From: an uncultured Poribacteria bacterium
GTDB lineage: Bacteria; Poribacteria; WGA-4E; WGA-3G
NCBI GenBank assembly: GCA_951828515.1
Contig: OX639992.1
Coordinates: forward strand, 2,644,217 to 2,708,216
Direction of reading: 5' to 3'
Length of the DNA: 64,000 nucleotides
Positions 7,574-17,000 of this stretch are shown here, in pieces (position 1 is the stretch's first letter; the number at the start of each line of letters is the position of its first letter). Under the pieces are notes generated by a model that saw only the letters and a program-made list of their open reading frames with translations, had not been told where the DNA came from and ran no database searches. The translations under genes and the position numbers were made by a program.

Positions 7574-9622
7574 ATGAAAAATATCGATGTTGAGCTCATT
7601 CACCGTGTTCTTGATGGCGACGATACTGCCTTCACTGAACTTGTGAAAAAATACCAAAAACCGGTTCACGCGCTGGTGTGGCGTAAGATTGGGGATTTCC
7701 ACATCGCCGAGGAAATTACGCAGGATACATTCTTAAAAGCCTATCAGGGACTGGCAACGCTGAAGAAACCACAGAGTTTTGCGAGTTGGCTTTATGTGAT
7801 TGCTGCGAACCACTGCAGTACATGGCTGCGTAAAAAACGTTTGCAGATGCAGTCGCTTGAGGAAACGAGTCGTGCTCGGTTAGAAAAGGCGACATATTCC
7901 GGATATGTCATTGCAGAAAATGAGCGGACAGCGGTGGAAGCACAACGCGAAGTCGTGAAAAAGTTGCTCGCGAAGCTCCAAGAGAGTGAACGCACGGTGA
8001 TCACACTGCACTACTTCGGTGGAATGTCCAGTGCAGAGATCGGCACGTTTTTAGGGGTGTCAGCAAATACTGTTAGGAGTCGTCTCCGTCGGGCGCAGCA
8101 GCGTTTAAGGAAGGAAGAACCGATGATTCGAGAGGCTTTGAACAATTTTCAAATCGCGCCGCACCTCACTGGAAATATTATGCGTGAAATTGCGCGTATG
8201 AAACCCACTGTGCCTGCTGGCGGTAAACCGATAGTGCCGTGGGCAATTACGATTTCTACAGTGGTAGTGGTGCTTTTGATGTTGGGTGTTGGAAGCCAGC
8301 AATACTTATCACGTTTTCAGAAACCGTATAGTTTCGATGCCAGGTCAGAGATGACAGTTGAACTCATTGAAGCCCCTATTGTGCTGAATCTTGAGTCCGA
8401 ACCGGATATTCGGAATCAATTTGGCAACGAAGATGCAATCGGTAGAGACGATGGGACACATCAGAACCCGGATGCAACACTATTCTCCTCCGCCTCCGGT
8501 CACATCCTTGATGAAGCTGGGAAACCGGTTTCTGGAATCAAGATAGCCGTTACACCTGTGATAGATGGCAATGGGGCTTGGTTTCCAATTCGTGAACACG
8601 AAGGTGTTCTCGAAAATGCGGCGGCACTTCACGTGGAGAGTGATGCAGAAGGACGTTTTACGATCACCGAGTCCATCTCCGGTCCCGTACTGTTGTCGCT
8701 TTTTCCACTCCGTGACTCGTCAGTCCGGATTTTAAGGGTTCAAATCGGTGAATTGTTGTTCTATGCAAGCGGAATAATGGATCGTGGAATTGTCTTTACT
8801 CCAACCCCGGGTGAGTCCATTGAGAATATTGAAGTTACGGTGCAAGGTCCGCACATCCGAGCGAAAGTGCAACGCATGGATGGGAGACCGATCACCAATG
8901 CGAGAATCAGACGCCGTTTACGAAGGGTGAGTCTGCACGGTAATTCTTCTGGATCTGGAAGTGAACATACAGACGCTGAAGGGTACTTCACGCACTATGT
9001 CGATAGGGATCTAAAAGAACCAATCTTTTACATGTTTTCGGTGACATATCAGGGACAGACTGTGGACGCAGACCCGATTTTACTTAAACCCGGGGATCCG
9101 ACACACAACATTGTTTTCACCTTTGCCGGTTTGCCGGAAGAACCGTTGCAGGCACGGCGTAGAAATTTCGCGAGCGCGTCCGCCTCAACGAATTCTATCG
9201 CACAGGATATATGGGTGATACAACCGGACTTTTCTCTACAGACTGAGGGACACGCTTATAAGAAGATTGAGTGTGAAAATTGGGAAGCCGCGCGAACCCA
9301 AGCCGCCGCGGAGGGGGCATATCTCGTTGCAATTAACGATGCAGCCGAACAGAAATGGTTGCAGACTGTCTTTGGGAATCAACCGAGTTGGATTGGACTG
9401 AATGATACTGCGCAAGAAGGAGAATGGCGGTGGGACAACGGCGAACCGCTTACCTATACCAACTGGGGATTTCAGGAACCGCATGATGCCAACAATGAAG
9501 ATGAAGATTGGGTCATCATGGGTCCTTCGGGAAAATGGGAAGATATTAACCCTTGGGACGGTCAGTGGCGCTGGATCCAAACAGCAATTATTGAAAAAAA
9601 AGTGTCACCTATGAAGAAATAA
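7574..9622 (+). CDS. Membrane-tethered ECF sigma factor fused to a lectin-type exported domain
   Basis: 682 residues. Region 2 of an ECF sigma-70 factor spans about 10-76 (IAEEITQDTFLKAY) and region 4 about 125-177 (SAEIGTFLGVSANTVRSRLR). A linker leads to one membrane helix (about 221-241). The exported part repeats the architecture of its neighbours: carboxypeptidase-regulatory-like (310-525; SGHILDEAGKPVSGIKI) and C-type-lectin-like (565-675; GAYLVAINDAAEQKWL, GEPLTYTNW). No separate anti-sigma gene is seen. The likely topology is sigma in the cytoplasm and lectin outside, so the protein could act as its own receptor and regulator; release of the sigma domain would need proteolysis, which is inference. 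ATG follows GGAGGTGATGC. Confidence 0.85.
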   Translation: MKNIDVELIHRVLDGDDTAFTELVKKYQKPVHALVWRKIGDFHIAEEITQDTFLKAYQGLATLKKPQSFASWLYVIAANHCSTWLRKKRLQMQSLEETSRARLEKATYSGYVIAENERTAVEAQREVVKKLLAKLQESERTVITLHYFGGMSSAEIGTFLGVSANTVRSRLRRAQQRLRKEEPMIREALNNFQIAPHLTGNIMREIARMKPTVPAGGKPIVPWAITISTVVVVLLMLGVGSQQYLSRFQKPYSFDARSEMTVELIEAPIVLNLESEPDIRNQFGNEDAIGRDDGTHQNPDATLFSSASGHILDEAGKPVSGIKIAVTPVIDGNGAWFPIREHEGVLENAAALHVESDAEGRFTITESISGPVLLSLFPLRDSSVRILRVQIGELLFYASGIMDRGIVFTPTPGESIENIEVTVQGPHIRAKVQRMDGRPITNARIRRRLRRVSLHGNSSGSGSEHTDAEGYFTHYVDRDLKEPIFYMFSVTYQGQTVDADPILLKPGDPTHNIVFTFAGLPEEPLQARRRNFASASASTNSIAQDIWVIQPDFSLQTEGHAYKKIECENWEAARTQAAAEGAYLVAINDAAEQKWLQTVFGNQPSWIGLNDTAQEGEWRWDNGEPLTYTNWGFQEPHDANNEDEDWVIMGPSGKWEDINPWDGQWRWIQTAIIEKKVSPMKK

Positions 9623-9652
9623 GTCTTGTGTTTCACCGGAAGGAGAAAAATT

Positions 9653-11044
9653 GTGAAACGTTCAGAAACCCGCAACAAGATTTTGGCATTCCTGATGGTA
9701 GTTGGTTCGCTTTTCATCGAATCCGCTTCGCATAGCATTGCTGACGAGGAAACCGGAACCTTCTCCGGACGTGTTGTGGATGTAGAAGGAAATCCTGTTC
9801 CGAAATTGCCGGTTATGATTGGACCTGCTATGGCTATAGGACCGCAGATTCGATCCGCCTTTTTTCCAATGCAATATCCTATTGTGCGACGCACACTTAC
9901 AGATACGGATGGACGGTTTTCCATTACGGGTATTGCTCCGGGACTGTCCTACTTCGGTGCACTCCCTTACGATATAGATGCACGCCTGCCAGATGACTTT
10001 ACGGCGAAGATTACAAAGGCTATGGAAGAGGAAGATATAGCTACCCTCCACGCGAGCGGAATTATGGAGATGCAGGATGATGATTTTGAGCCCGATGTTG
10101 AGGTTTTATCTCTCCATATCCGAGGAATAACCTTCTATTCACGTACCGACCATGAACAGATTGGGTTTAGTGCCAGGGCCGGAACGCATATTGAGAACGT
10201 AGAAGTCACAGTGCAACCTCGGATGCGGATTCGAGGACGCATCGTTTTCAAAGATGGGACACCCCTTGCAAGCGCACGGGTCCACCTCCGCTTCCGTTCT
10301 CGGACTGTCGATGGGACAGGTAGCGGAGAGTCGGGAGGGAGACCGCAAACGGATGCTGCGGGGTATTTCGTCCATTATCTCGATGAGAAAGATGATGCGG
10401 CGTTCTACACGTTTTCGGTGAAATACCAAGATATTTCCGCAGAGGCTGGTCCCATTCGCCTTGATCCAGGGGAACGTCTTGACGGATTGACCTTGACGTT
10501 TGATAGTGAGCCAGTGCCCCCACGACCATCGCCTCATGAGATAGCATTTGATCCATCTACGACACCTCCACCGAAAAGACGGTCTATGCCGTCATCTGAG
10601 GAGGTCTGGGTCGTCAATCCCGCGAATTTGCATGCCTACAAACGAATTTATTGTGAAACTCGCGACCATGCAGTCGAACAAGCGAAGGCAGAAAACGCGC
10701 ATCTTGTCACTATTAACGATGCAGCAGAGCAAACATGGTTAGCGGGGGTTTTTGGGCATAAGCTCTATTGGATCGGACTCAGCCGCGTCCCACCGTCAGG
10801 CACAACTCCTAACGGAACACAATGGCGATGGGAGAGTGGTGAACCTATCACTTACGCCAACTGGTTACCCGATTATATCTTTGCTGAATCCTTGGATGTT
10901 AACGGGAGGATCTATGCTGTTATGACGTTCACCGATGGACAATGGTATGCCGTTGGTCCTGACAGTCTCCTCTGGCGTATGGCGGAGATGGCGATCCTCG
11001 AAAAAGCAGATGCCTTTGATGGTTCTTCGACCAAGGAAAAATGA
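9653..11044 (+). CDS. Exported carboxypeptidase-regulatory-like / C-type-lectin protein 6
   Basis: 463 residues from a GTG at 9653, preferred over an in-frame TTG at 9626 because AAGGAGA lies 6 nt before it. Signal peptide about 1-30; regulatory-like block FSGRVVDVEGNPVPKLPV; Asp/Glu-rich insert; second block RIRGRIVFKDGTPLASARV; lectin-like domain with NAHLVTINDAAEQTWL, YWIGLSRV and WRWESGEPITYANW. It starts 30 nt after the sigma fusion, so both are probably on one transcript. It is closest to the gene at 6078. Ends the cluster; pyrB converges from the other strand. Confidence 0.8.
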   Translation: MKRSETRNKILAFLMVVGSLFIESASHSIADEETGTFSGRVVDVEGNPVPKLPVMIGPAMAIGPQIRSAFFPMQYPIVRRTLTDTDGRFSITGIAPGLSYFGALPYDIDARLPDDFTAKITKAMEEEDIATLHASGIMEMQDDDFEPDVEVLSLHIRGITFYSRTDHEQIGFSARAGTHIENVEVTVQPRMRIRGRIVFKDGTPLASARVHLRFRSRTVDGTGSGESGGRPQTDAAGYFVHYLDEKDDAAFYTFSVKYQDISAEAGPIRLDPGERLDGLTLTFDSEPVPPRPSPHEIAFDPSTTPPPKRRSMPSSEEVWVVNPANLHAYKRIYCETRDHAVEQAKAENAHLVTINDAAEQTWLAGVFGHKLYWIGLSRVPPSGTTPNGTQWRWESGEPITYANWLPDYIFAESLDVNGRIYAVMTFTDGQWYAVGPDSLLWRMAEMAILEKADAFDGSSTKEK

Positions 11045-11088
11045 AGTGGTCAGAACACCAAAAAACGTGTAAATTGCGTGTGGGTGCC

Positions 11089-12168
11089 TTACGAGAGTAG
11101 GTTTCCACAATACGCACAAGCCTGCAGTTTGACATCACCCTTAAACGTTTCACGTTCAGAAGTTAGGTAGGTCTCGTAATTAGTGACGCAGTTTGTGTTT
11201 TCACACGTCTGTGTAGAAAGGGCAATGTCTCGCTCTGGGGGTTGTGTCAAGATAAGTTGCTCGAGTCCAACAAGGCTCGCTATCAGTGCCATCCGAACCG
11301 GTACTGCGTTCGCGGATTGCTCGAAATACGCCGCACGCGGGTCGTCATCTAATTCATAGGCGAGTTCATTGACACGCGGGAGCGGGTGCATAATCATCGC
11401 ATCAGGTTTGGCATTTTCCATGACTGATGCATTCAACAGATAACTTCCACGCACGGCAGCTGCATCCATACTCGGCGGAAGCCGTTCCTCTTGAAGTCGG
11501 TTGACGTAAATGACATCCAACCTGTCAATTACTTCTGTAATACTTTCTACCTCAAGAGGTATCTGTCCATGGCACTGTTCGAGTTGTGCGAGCACCCAAG
11601 GTGGCATTTGTAGCGGTTTCGGCGCGATGTGAATCAGATTCCCACCAAATCGCGCCACTGCAAGCGCAAAGGAGTGTGCCGCCCGTCCAAACTGAAGATC
11701 GCCACAGATGCCGACAGTTAACCCTTCTATCTTGGATTTTCGCTGTATAATCGTATAAAGGTCTGCCAGTGCCTGGGTCGGATGCGTGTGACTCCCATCG
11801 CCGCCGTTGATAACTGGGATATGTGTGTGCTGTGCAATGACGCGCGCTGCACCTGCCCAGTTATGCCGCACGACAATGAGATCGGCGTAGTTCGTCACCA
11901 TCCGTGCGGTGTCAGCGAGGGTTTCCCCTTTCGTAGCAGAGGTTGCTTGTGGATCGGCGAAGCCGAGTGTGCCACCGTTAAGCCGTTCCATCGCACTTTC
12001 AAACGAAAGTCGTGTCCGCGTGCTCGGTTCATAAAAGAGAGTTGCCAGCAATTTACTGCGACAGATCCCTGCCCATGTTTCCAAGTGCGACTGCATACCT
12101 GCTGCGAGTCGAAAGATCTGCTCAATCTCAAAATTCGACAAATCGTCGAGTGTTACCAGATGCCTCAT
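11089..12168 (-). CDS. pyrB: Aspartate carbamoyltransferase with fused PyrI-type zinc tail
   Basis: Joins carbamoyl phosphate and aspartate in pyrimidine synthesis. Landmarks: FYEPSTRTRLSFE (carbamoyl-phosphate loop, near 47), GGDGSHTHPTQALADLYT (near 123) and HPLPRV (near 253). The last 45 residues hold CENTNC and, 26 residues later, CAYC, the four-Cys zinc pattern of the regulatory chain PyrI, with no PyrI allosteric domain. I start the gene at 12168 (MRHLVTLDD); a longer frame to 12216 only translates the dispersed repeat. pyrD lies 294 bp upstream on the same strand. Confidence 0.92.
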   Translation of the reverse strand: MRHLVTLDDLSNFEIEQIFRLAAGMQSHLETWAGICRSKLLATLFYEPSTRTRLSFESAMERLNGGTLGFADPQATSATKGETLADTARMVTNYADLIVVRHNWAGAARVIAQHTHIPVINGGDGSHTHPTQALADLYTIIQRKSKIEGLTVGICGDLQFGRAAHSFALAVARFGGNLIHIAPKPLQMPPWVLAQLEQCHGQIPLEVESITEVIDRLDVIYVNRLQEERLPPSMDAAAVRGSYLLNASVMENAKPDAMIMHPLPRVNELAYELDDDPRAAYFEQSANAVPVRMALIASLVGLEQLILTQPPERDIALSTQTCENTNCVTNYETYLTSERETFKGDVKLQACAYCGNLLS

Positions 12169-12300
12169 TTTCCTTTTTTTAATTTTCCTTGCGGTTCGGT
12201 CAGGCGGGTTTGGCATTTGACGTGCCTATTCGTATATCTGAAGAAACACCCAAGCAAAAACCCTTCCATTTCATTACGTAAACGCCCAAGCAAAAACACT
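12169..12300 (-). repeat. Dispersed SD-carrying repeat before pyrB
   Basis: On the minus strand the pyrB start is preceded by CCGCAAGGAAAATTAAAAAA and further out by GAACCGCAAGG context, GGTGTTTC and GGGTTTTTGCTTGGGTG (twice, near 12250 and 12288). Same family as 1150. It gives the pyrB leader its Shine-Dalgarno-like AAGGA. Confidence 0.75.
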
Positions 12301-12462
12301 TAGTTTTTTGACCTCAGAAGATGGTATCATGGATTCCAACCAGTACAGGAGAGCAAAAAACCGGATTAAGTCTGGGGATAGACGAAATCCGTTCCTTGTA
12401 TTACATTGCAAAAACCCTCGGATGCCTCTCTTATCCTATAAATCCTAAGTTTAGACAATTGT

Positions 12463-13392
12463 TCACGAATCGACTTGCAAACTACCAACTAATTCCTTAA
12501 TTGACTCCATATCTGCTTCTTTGAGGTAGGCGTGGATGCCTTTCACCACCTCTATTGATGCTTGCGGATTGACAAAGTTCGCTGTTCCGACTGCCACAGC
12601 CGCCGCACCAGCGATAAAGAATTCGACAGCATCTGTTGCAGTCATAATGCCTCCCATCCCAATGATCGGGATAGAGACGTTTTTGTAGACCTCCCAGACC
12701 AATCTTAATGCTACTGGCTTTATCGCGGGACCTGAGAGACCTCCTGTCACGTTTGCGAGTTCCGGTCGCCGCGTTTCCGCGTTAATCGCCATGCCGAGAA
12801 GTGTGTTGATGGCGGAGAGTGCGTTTGCACCGGCATCTTCAACAGCACGAGCAATCACTGTAATATCTGTAACGTTTGGGGAAAGTTTGACCAATAGGGG
12901 TAGGTCGGTTTTCGCCCGAACCTCTTTGACGAGTTGGTGTGCCAATGTCGCATCAACACCGAAACTCATACCACCACAGTCTAAGTTCGGACAGGAAATA
13001 TTGAGTTCTATACCCGCAATACCATCTGCGCTATTCAGTTTCTCTGTTACTATAAGGTATTCTTCGACTGTTTTGCCACAGACGTTGACAATCACCGGCA
13101 CATCGAAATCACGCAGATAGGGGAGTTTCTCCGAGATGAAGCCGTCTACGCCGACATTTTGGAGTCCGATAGCATTCAGCATGCCGGACGGGGTTTCCAT
13201 AATGCGTTGCATCGGATTGCCGGGCCACGGCACGCTTGTAACGCCTTTAACAACAACCGCACCGAGTCGGTTCAGATCCACAAAATTGACGTATTCACTA
13301 CCGTAACCGAAGGTGCCAGATGCCGTCATGACAGGGTTCCACATCTGGATTCCGCCGATATTCACGCTGAGTGACAAATCTGTTGTACCCAT
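12463..13392 (-). CDS. pyrD: Dihydroorotate dehydrogenase, class 1B type
   Basis: 309 residues, the usual length of class 1B catalytic subunits. It oxidises dihydroorotate to orotate using FMN. Landmarks: NPVMTASGTFGYG near 19, KGVTSVPWPGNP with the FMN-binding Lys, NAIGLQNVG, ELNISCPN near 129 (Cys is the class 1 catalytic base), VKLSPNVTDI, GGLSGPAIKP, and IGMGGIMTATDAVEFFIAGA (phosphate loop). Class 1B enzymes work with PyrK; no pyrK is present in the window. Shares the pyrimidine pathway and strand with pyrB just downstream. Confidence 0.92.
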   Translation of the reverse strand: MGTTDLSLSVNIGGIQMWNPVMTASGTFGYGSEYVNFVDLNRLGAVVVKGVTSVPWPGNPMQRIMETPSGMLNAIGLQNVGVDGFISEKLPYLRDFDVPVIVNVCGKTVEEYLIVTEKLNSADGIAGIELNISCPNLDCGGMSFGVDATLAHQLVKEVRAKTDLPLLVKLSPNVTDITVIARAVEDAGANALSAINTLLGMAINAETRRPELANVTGGLSGPAIKPVALRLVWEVYKNVSIPIIGMGGIMTATDAVEFFIAGAAAVAVGTANFVNPQASIEVVKGIHAYLKEADMESIKELVGSLQVDS

Positions 13393-14024
13393 TTTGAATA
13401 ATAATAACAGGTTTGCGCGGAAATTTCAAGGTTAGATTTTATTCGGATTTCTTCTTTTTCTTAGAAAAGTTTCCAATTTCGACTTTCTGGGTAAGTAATA
13501 TAGGTAGGTTAACGTGAACTCAATAATAAAATCTATAGGACTTACGCAATTTTCTAAGGATCACCCACGGACTGCACGCCGCTGGAGAGAAATCCGAAGG
13601 AACATCGTTTTGCTTGGGTGTTTCTTAAGCATAAGCACCAAGCAAGAACAGCTCGCCAGCAAGAGATTGCTTATGAACACTCATAGATTCTACACAATCA
13701 ATTGTGTATCGCGCCTACATTATCCGACAGCACCTGAGTCCCTACAAAAAATCCACGTGGTTTTCATTTTTCTCAAATTATCCCATTTCCCAACCCAAAA
13801 TATGAGTTTTCATCCCCGACTTTCGGACGGATAAACAGAAATTTCTCGTTTTTTCACGTGATGTAACATTTTGCTTAAAAATTGTGTCTTTATAATATAG
13901 AATATAGTAAAGTCGAAAAATATGTAGACAGTTGCTCAGCGAAATAACCCGCCCCGCCGCTGGCGAGGGTGTTTTTGCTGTGGAAATTCTATATCCGTTT
14001 GCTTATCGGAAAAAGGAGTTTAAT
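13393..14024. other. Intergenic region, MITE end and weak promoter motif
   Basis: No gene is supported. There is one lone MITE-like end (TAGGACTTACGCAATTTT, about 13537). ATGTAAC (13861-13867), 18 nt, then GTCTTTATAAT resembles the ECF-type motif found at 1687, 7517, 51223 and 60667 but with one nucleotide less spacing; it shares AAAATTGTGTCTTTA with the site at 60667. It could drive the gene at 14025. Confidence 0.4.
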
Positions 14025-17000
14025 ATGAAAAAGATACAATCTATTATTTTTACACTACTATTGGTTTCTATCTGCTTACTGCCCACACGAGTCGCAACCG
14101 CTCAACTCAAAGCGACACTCGAAGGACATACAGATAATGTCTGGAGCGTAGCATTTAGTCCAAACGGTAATATGCTCGCGAGTGCGAGTTGGGACCAAAC
14201 CGTCCGCCTCTGGAATGTTAACACTGGACGACTCCTGCACACCCTTACTGAACATACGAATGAAGTCCTGAGCGTAGCCTTCAGTCCAGATGGTAACACG
14301 CTTGCAAGTGCCGATTGGGACGGAACAATCCACTTGTGGAATCCACGCAATGGAAACCTGAAAAGAACCCTCACTGGACACGCAGGAGGTGTCACATCCG
14401 TAGCCTTCAGTCCAGATGGCAACACGCTTGCAAGTGGAAGTGCAGATCAGACGGTTGGGTTGTGGAATCCAAATAACGGAAAACTCAAAAGAACCCTTAC
14501 CGGGCATACCGATATCGTTGATGCTGTAGTGTTTTCTCCGGATGGTAACACGCTTGCCAGTGGGAGCCGCGACACAACCATCCGCTTGTGGAATCCAAAT
14601 AACGGGCGACATAAAAGGACGCTGACCGAACATACAGCTCCTGTGAGCACTGTCGCCTTCAATCCGGATGGTAACACGCTTGCCAGTGGCGGTCGGGATG
14701 GAACCATTCGCCTGTGGAATCCAAACAACGGACGAGAAAAGGAAACACTCACGGGTCAGACAGATGGGGTAAATCCGGTGGCCTTCAGTCCAGATGGTGC
14801 GACGCTTCTCATCGGCGGACATGGAATTTCCATTTGGGATACACAGACGGTTGAAAACAAAAAGCCTCTTGCTGAAGGTATAGGGGGTGCGTTATCTGTT
14901 GTTTTCAGTCCGGATGGAGAGATGGTTGCGAGTGGAAGTGCGGACAACAAGGTTCGGTTGTGGGAATTCAATGCTTCCGACTACGAGATTCCCTCTATCA
15001 CTACAAACGGAATGGTTCGAGTGATCTACTTCCTTCCTAATGACCGACCCGCCCGACCAGAAAGAGTAGCAGCACTCCGTCAGTTGATTAAAGATACCCA
15101 GCAGTTTTTCGCTGACGAGATGCAAAGTCACGGGTTCGGTAGAAAAACCTTCTCTGTTGAAACCGATAAAGACGGTGAACCGGTGGTGTATCACATTGAC
15201 GGTAAGTTCCCCGAAGAACACTATTACAAAGAGGGCACCGGTCATAAAGTCTGGGAAGAAGTTCGCGATCACTTTGACGATAGCGATCTTCAGCACATCC
15301 CTTTCGTTGCAATAGATTTGAGTAGCAGAGACATTCATGGTGGGAAATCAGGCGGGGAAGCCACGATTAATTTCTACTCTCAAGACGAGCAGAGAGTTAT
15401 CTGGCAGCAAGCGCACTTCACGGAAAAGGAAGAAGTATTGGGTGGCTTTGGCGTTATCTCGGTATCAGGCAACCTGTCCGAGAAGCTTGGCTTGACCGCC
15501 CATGAATTAGGACATGCTTGGGGCTTGCTCCACGATTTTCGGGAAGGTCAAGAAGACACTATTATGGGCGGAACAAGACACCGATTATCTAAGTGTTCCG
15601 CTGAATGGTTATCTGCCAGCCGCTTCTTTAATACCAAGCCTATATCTCCTAACATACCAGGAGATATCCAACTTCTCTCTATACGGGCTTATGGTAGCGA
15701 CACAATAAGCCTCCGTTTTAAGGTGACAGACCCCGATGGGCTTCATCATGCTCAGTTGCTACTACCGGAACTCTATCCTGATGGTGTCTCGATCCCACAA
15801 GCTATGTTTGACTGTAAAGAACTCAAAGGCAAAACAAGTACATTTGAATCCGCTCTTAGAACGGCAGAACTCATTGATAGAGCTACGCTTCAGATTATGG
15901 ATGTGAACGGAAACATCACATGGGCGACCTTACCTATCCAGTTAGGCGCGGTAGTATCTGCCCAAAATGCCTTAGATGTAAACAATGATGGTATAGTAAA
16001 CACCTCAGATTTGACACCCGTTGCTTTACGTCTCGGACGACGTGATAAAAATCCAGCAGACATCAATGAAGATGGGGTTGTCAATACTGTCGATCTGCTC
16101 TTAGTTGCAGCAAACTTGTCTTCTGTCTCCCGACAAGCAGCTGAGACGTTCGCTGCCGCAGATGTTCAGAAATGGCTCAACGATGCCAAGCAGCTTGAAG
16201 TTGAAGATACAATTCTGAGGAAAGGAATTGTATTTCTCGAATATCTCTTGACTGAGATAGCCCTAACGTCAAAGCCCACAAAGGCAGCATCAAGTCCTTC
16301 CAAAGCAATCTTTGAGGGACACACGGATTTTGTTTCATCTGTAGCGTTCAGTCCAGATGGACAGACGTTGGCAAGTGCAAGTTGGGATAGGACTATACGT
16401 CTGTGGGATCCACACACGGCAGAACTCAAAACCCTCCTTATAGGACATAAAAATATCGTCAATGGCATTGTGTTCAGTCCTGATGGACAAACACTCGCCA
16501 GCGCAAGTCCAGATGCAACATTACGATTATGGGATCCAGGCAATGGGCAACACAAAACGACGCTCAGAGCACATACCGGATTCTCGTATGCCAGTTACAA
16601 CGCCGTTGTGCTCTCTCCTGATGGACAGACCCTCGTCACTGGCGGTGATTACAGCGATCCCTCGATTCGGTTGTGGAATCTACAAGATGGAGAAAATATA
16701 AGGACGCTCACAGGACATACAGAGCGAATCATGTCAGTGGCTTTCAGTCCGAACGGAACAACACTTGCCAGCGGGAGTTGGGACAATACCATCAAGTTAT
16801 GGAATCCAAACAACGGAAATCTCAAAAGCACCCTTACGGAACATACGGATGCTGTTATGTCAATTGCCTTCAGTCCAGATGGTAAAATGCTTGCCAGTGG
16901 CAGTCGGGATCGGACGATTCGCTTGTGGAATCCACAAACTGGAAAACTTAAAACAACGCTCACGGGTTATACAGATTGGATGAATCCTGTTGCGTTCAGT

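Noticed and set aside
7574-9622. Sigma/lectin fusion as an assembly artefact
   Set aside because: A second independent fusion with the same sigma/helix half exists at 49506, and reading frame and linker are clean in both.
11782-12303. A 173-codon plus-strand frame across pyrB
   Set aside because: It is antisense to the well-conserved pyrB and ends in translated repeat (HPSKNP, RPSKN).
13514-13834. A 106-codon open frame between pyrD and the WD40 gene
   Set aside because: It translates a MITE end and AT-rich intergenic DNA, has no SD and no protein-like pattern.
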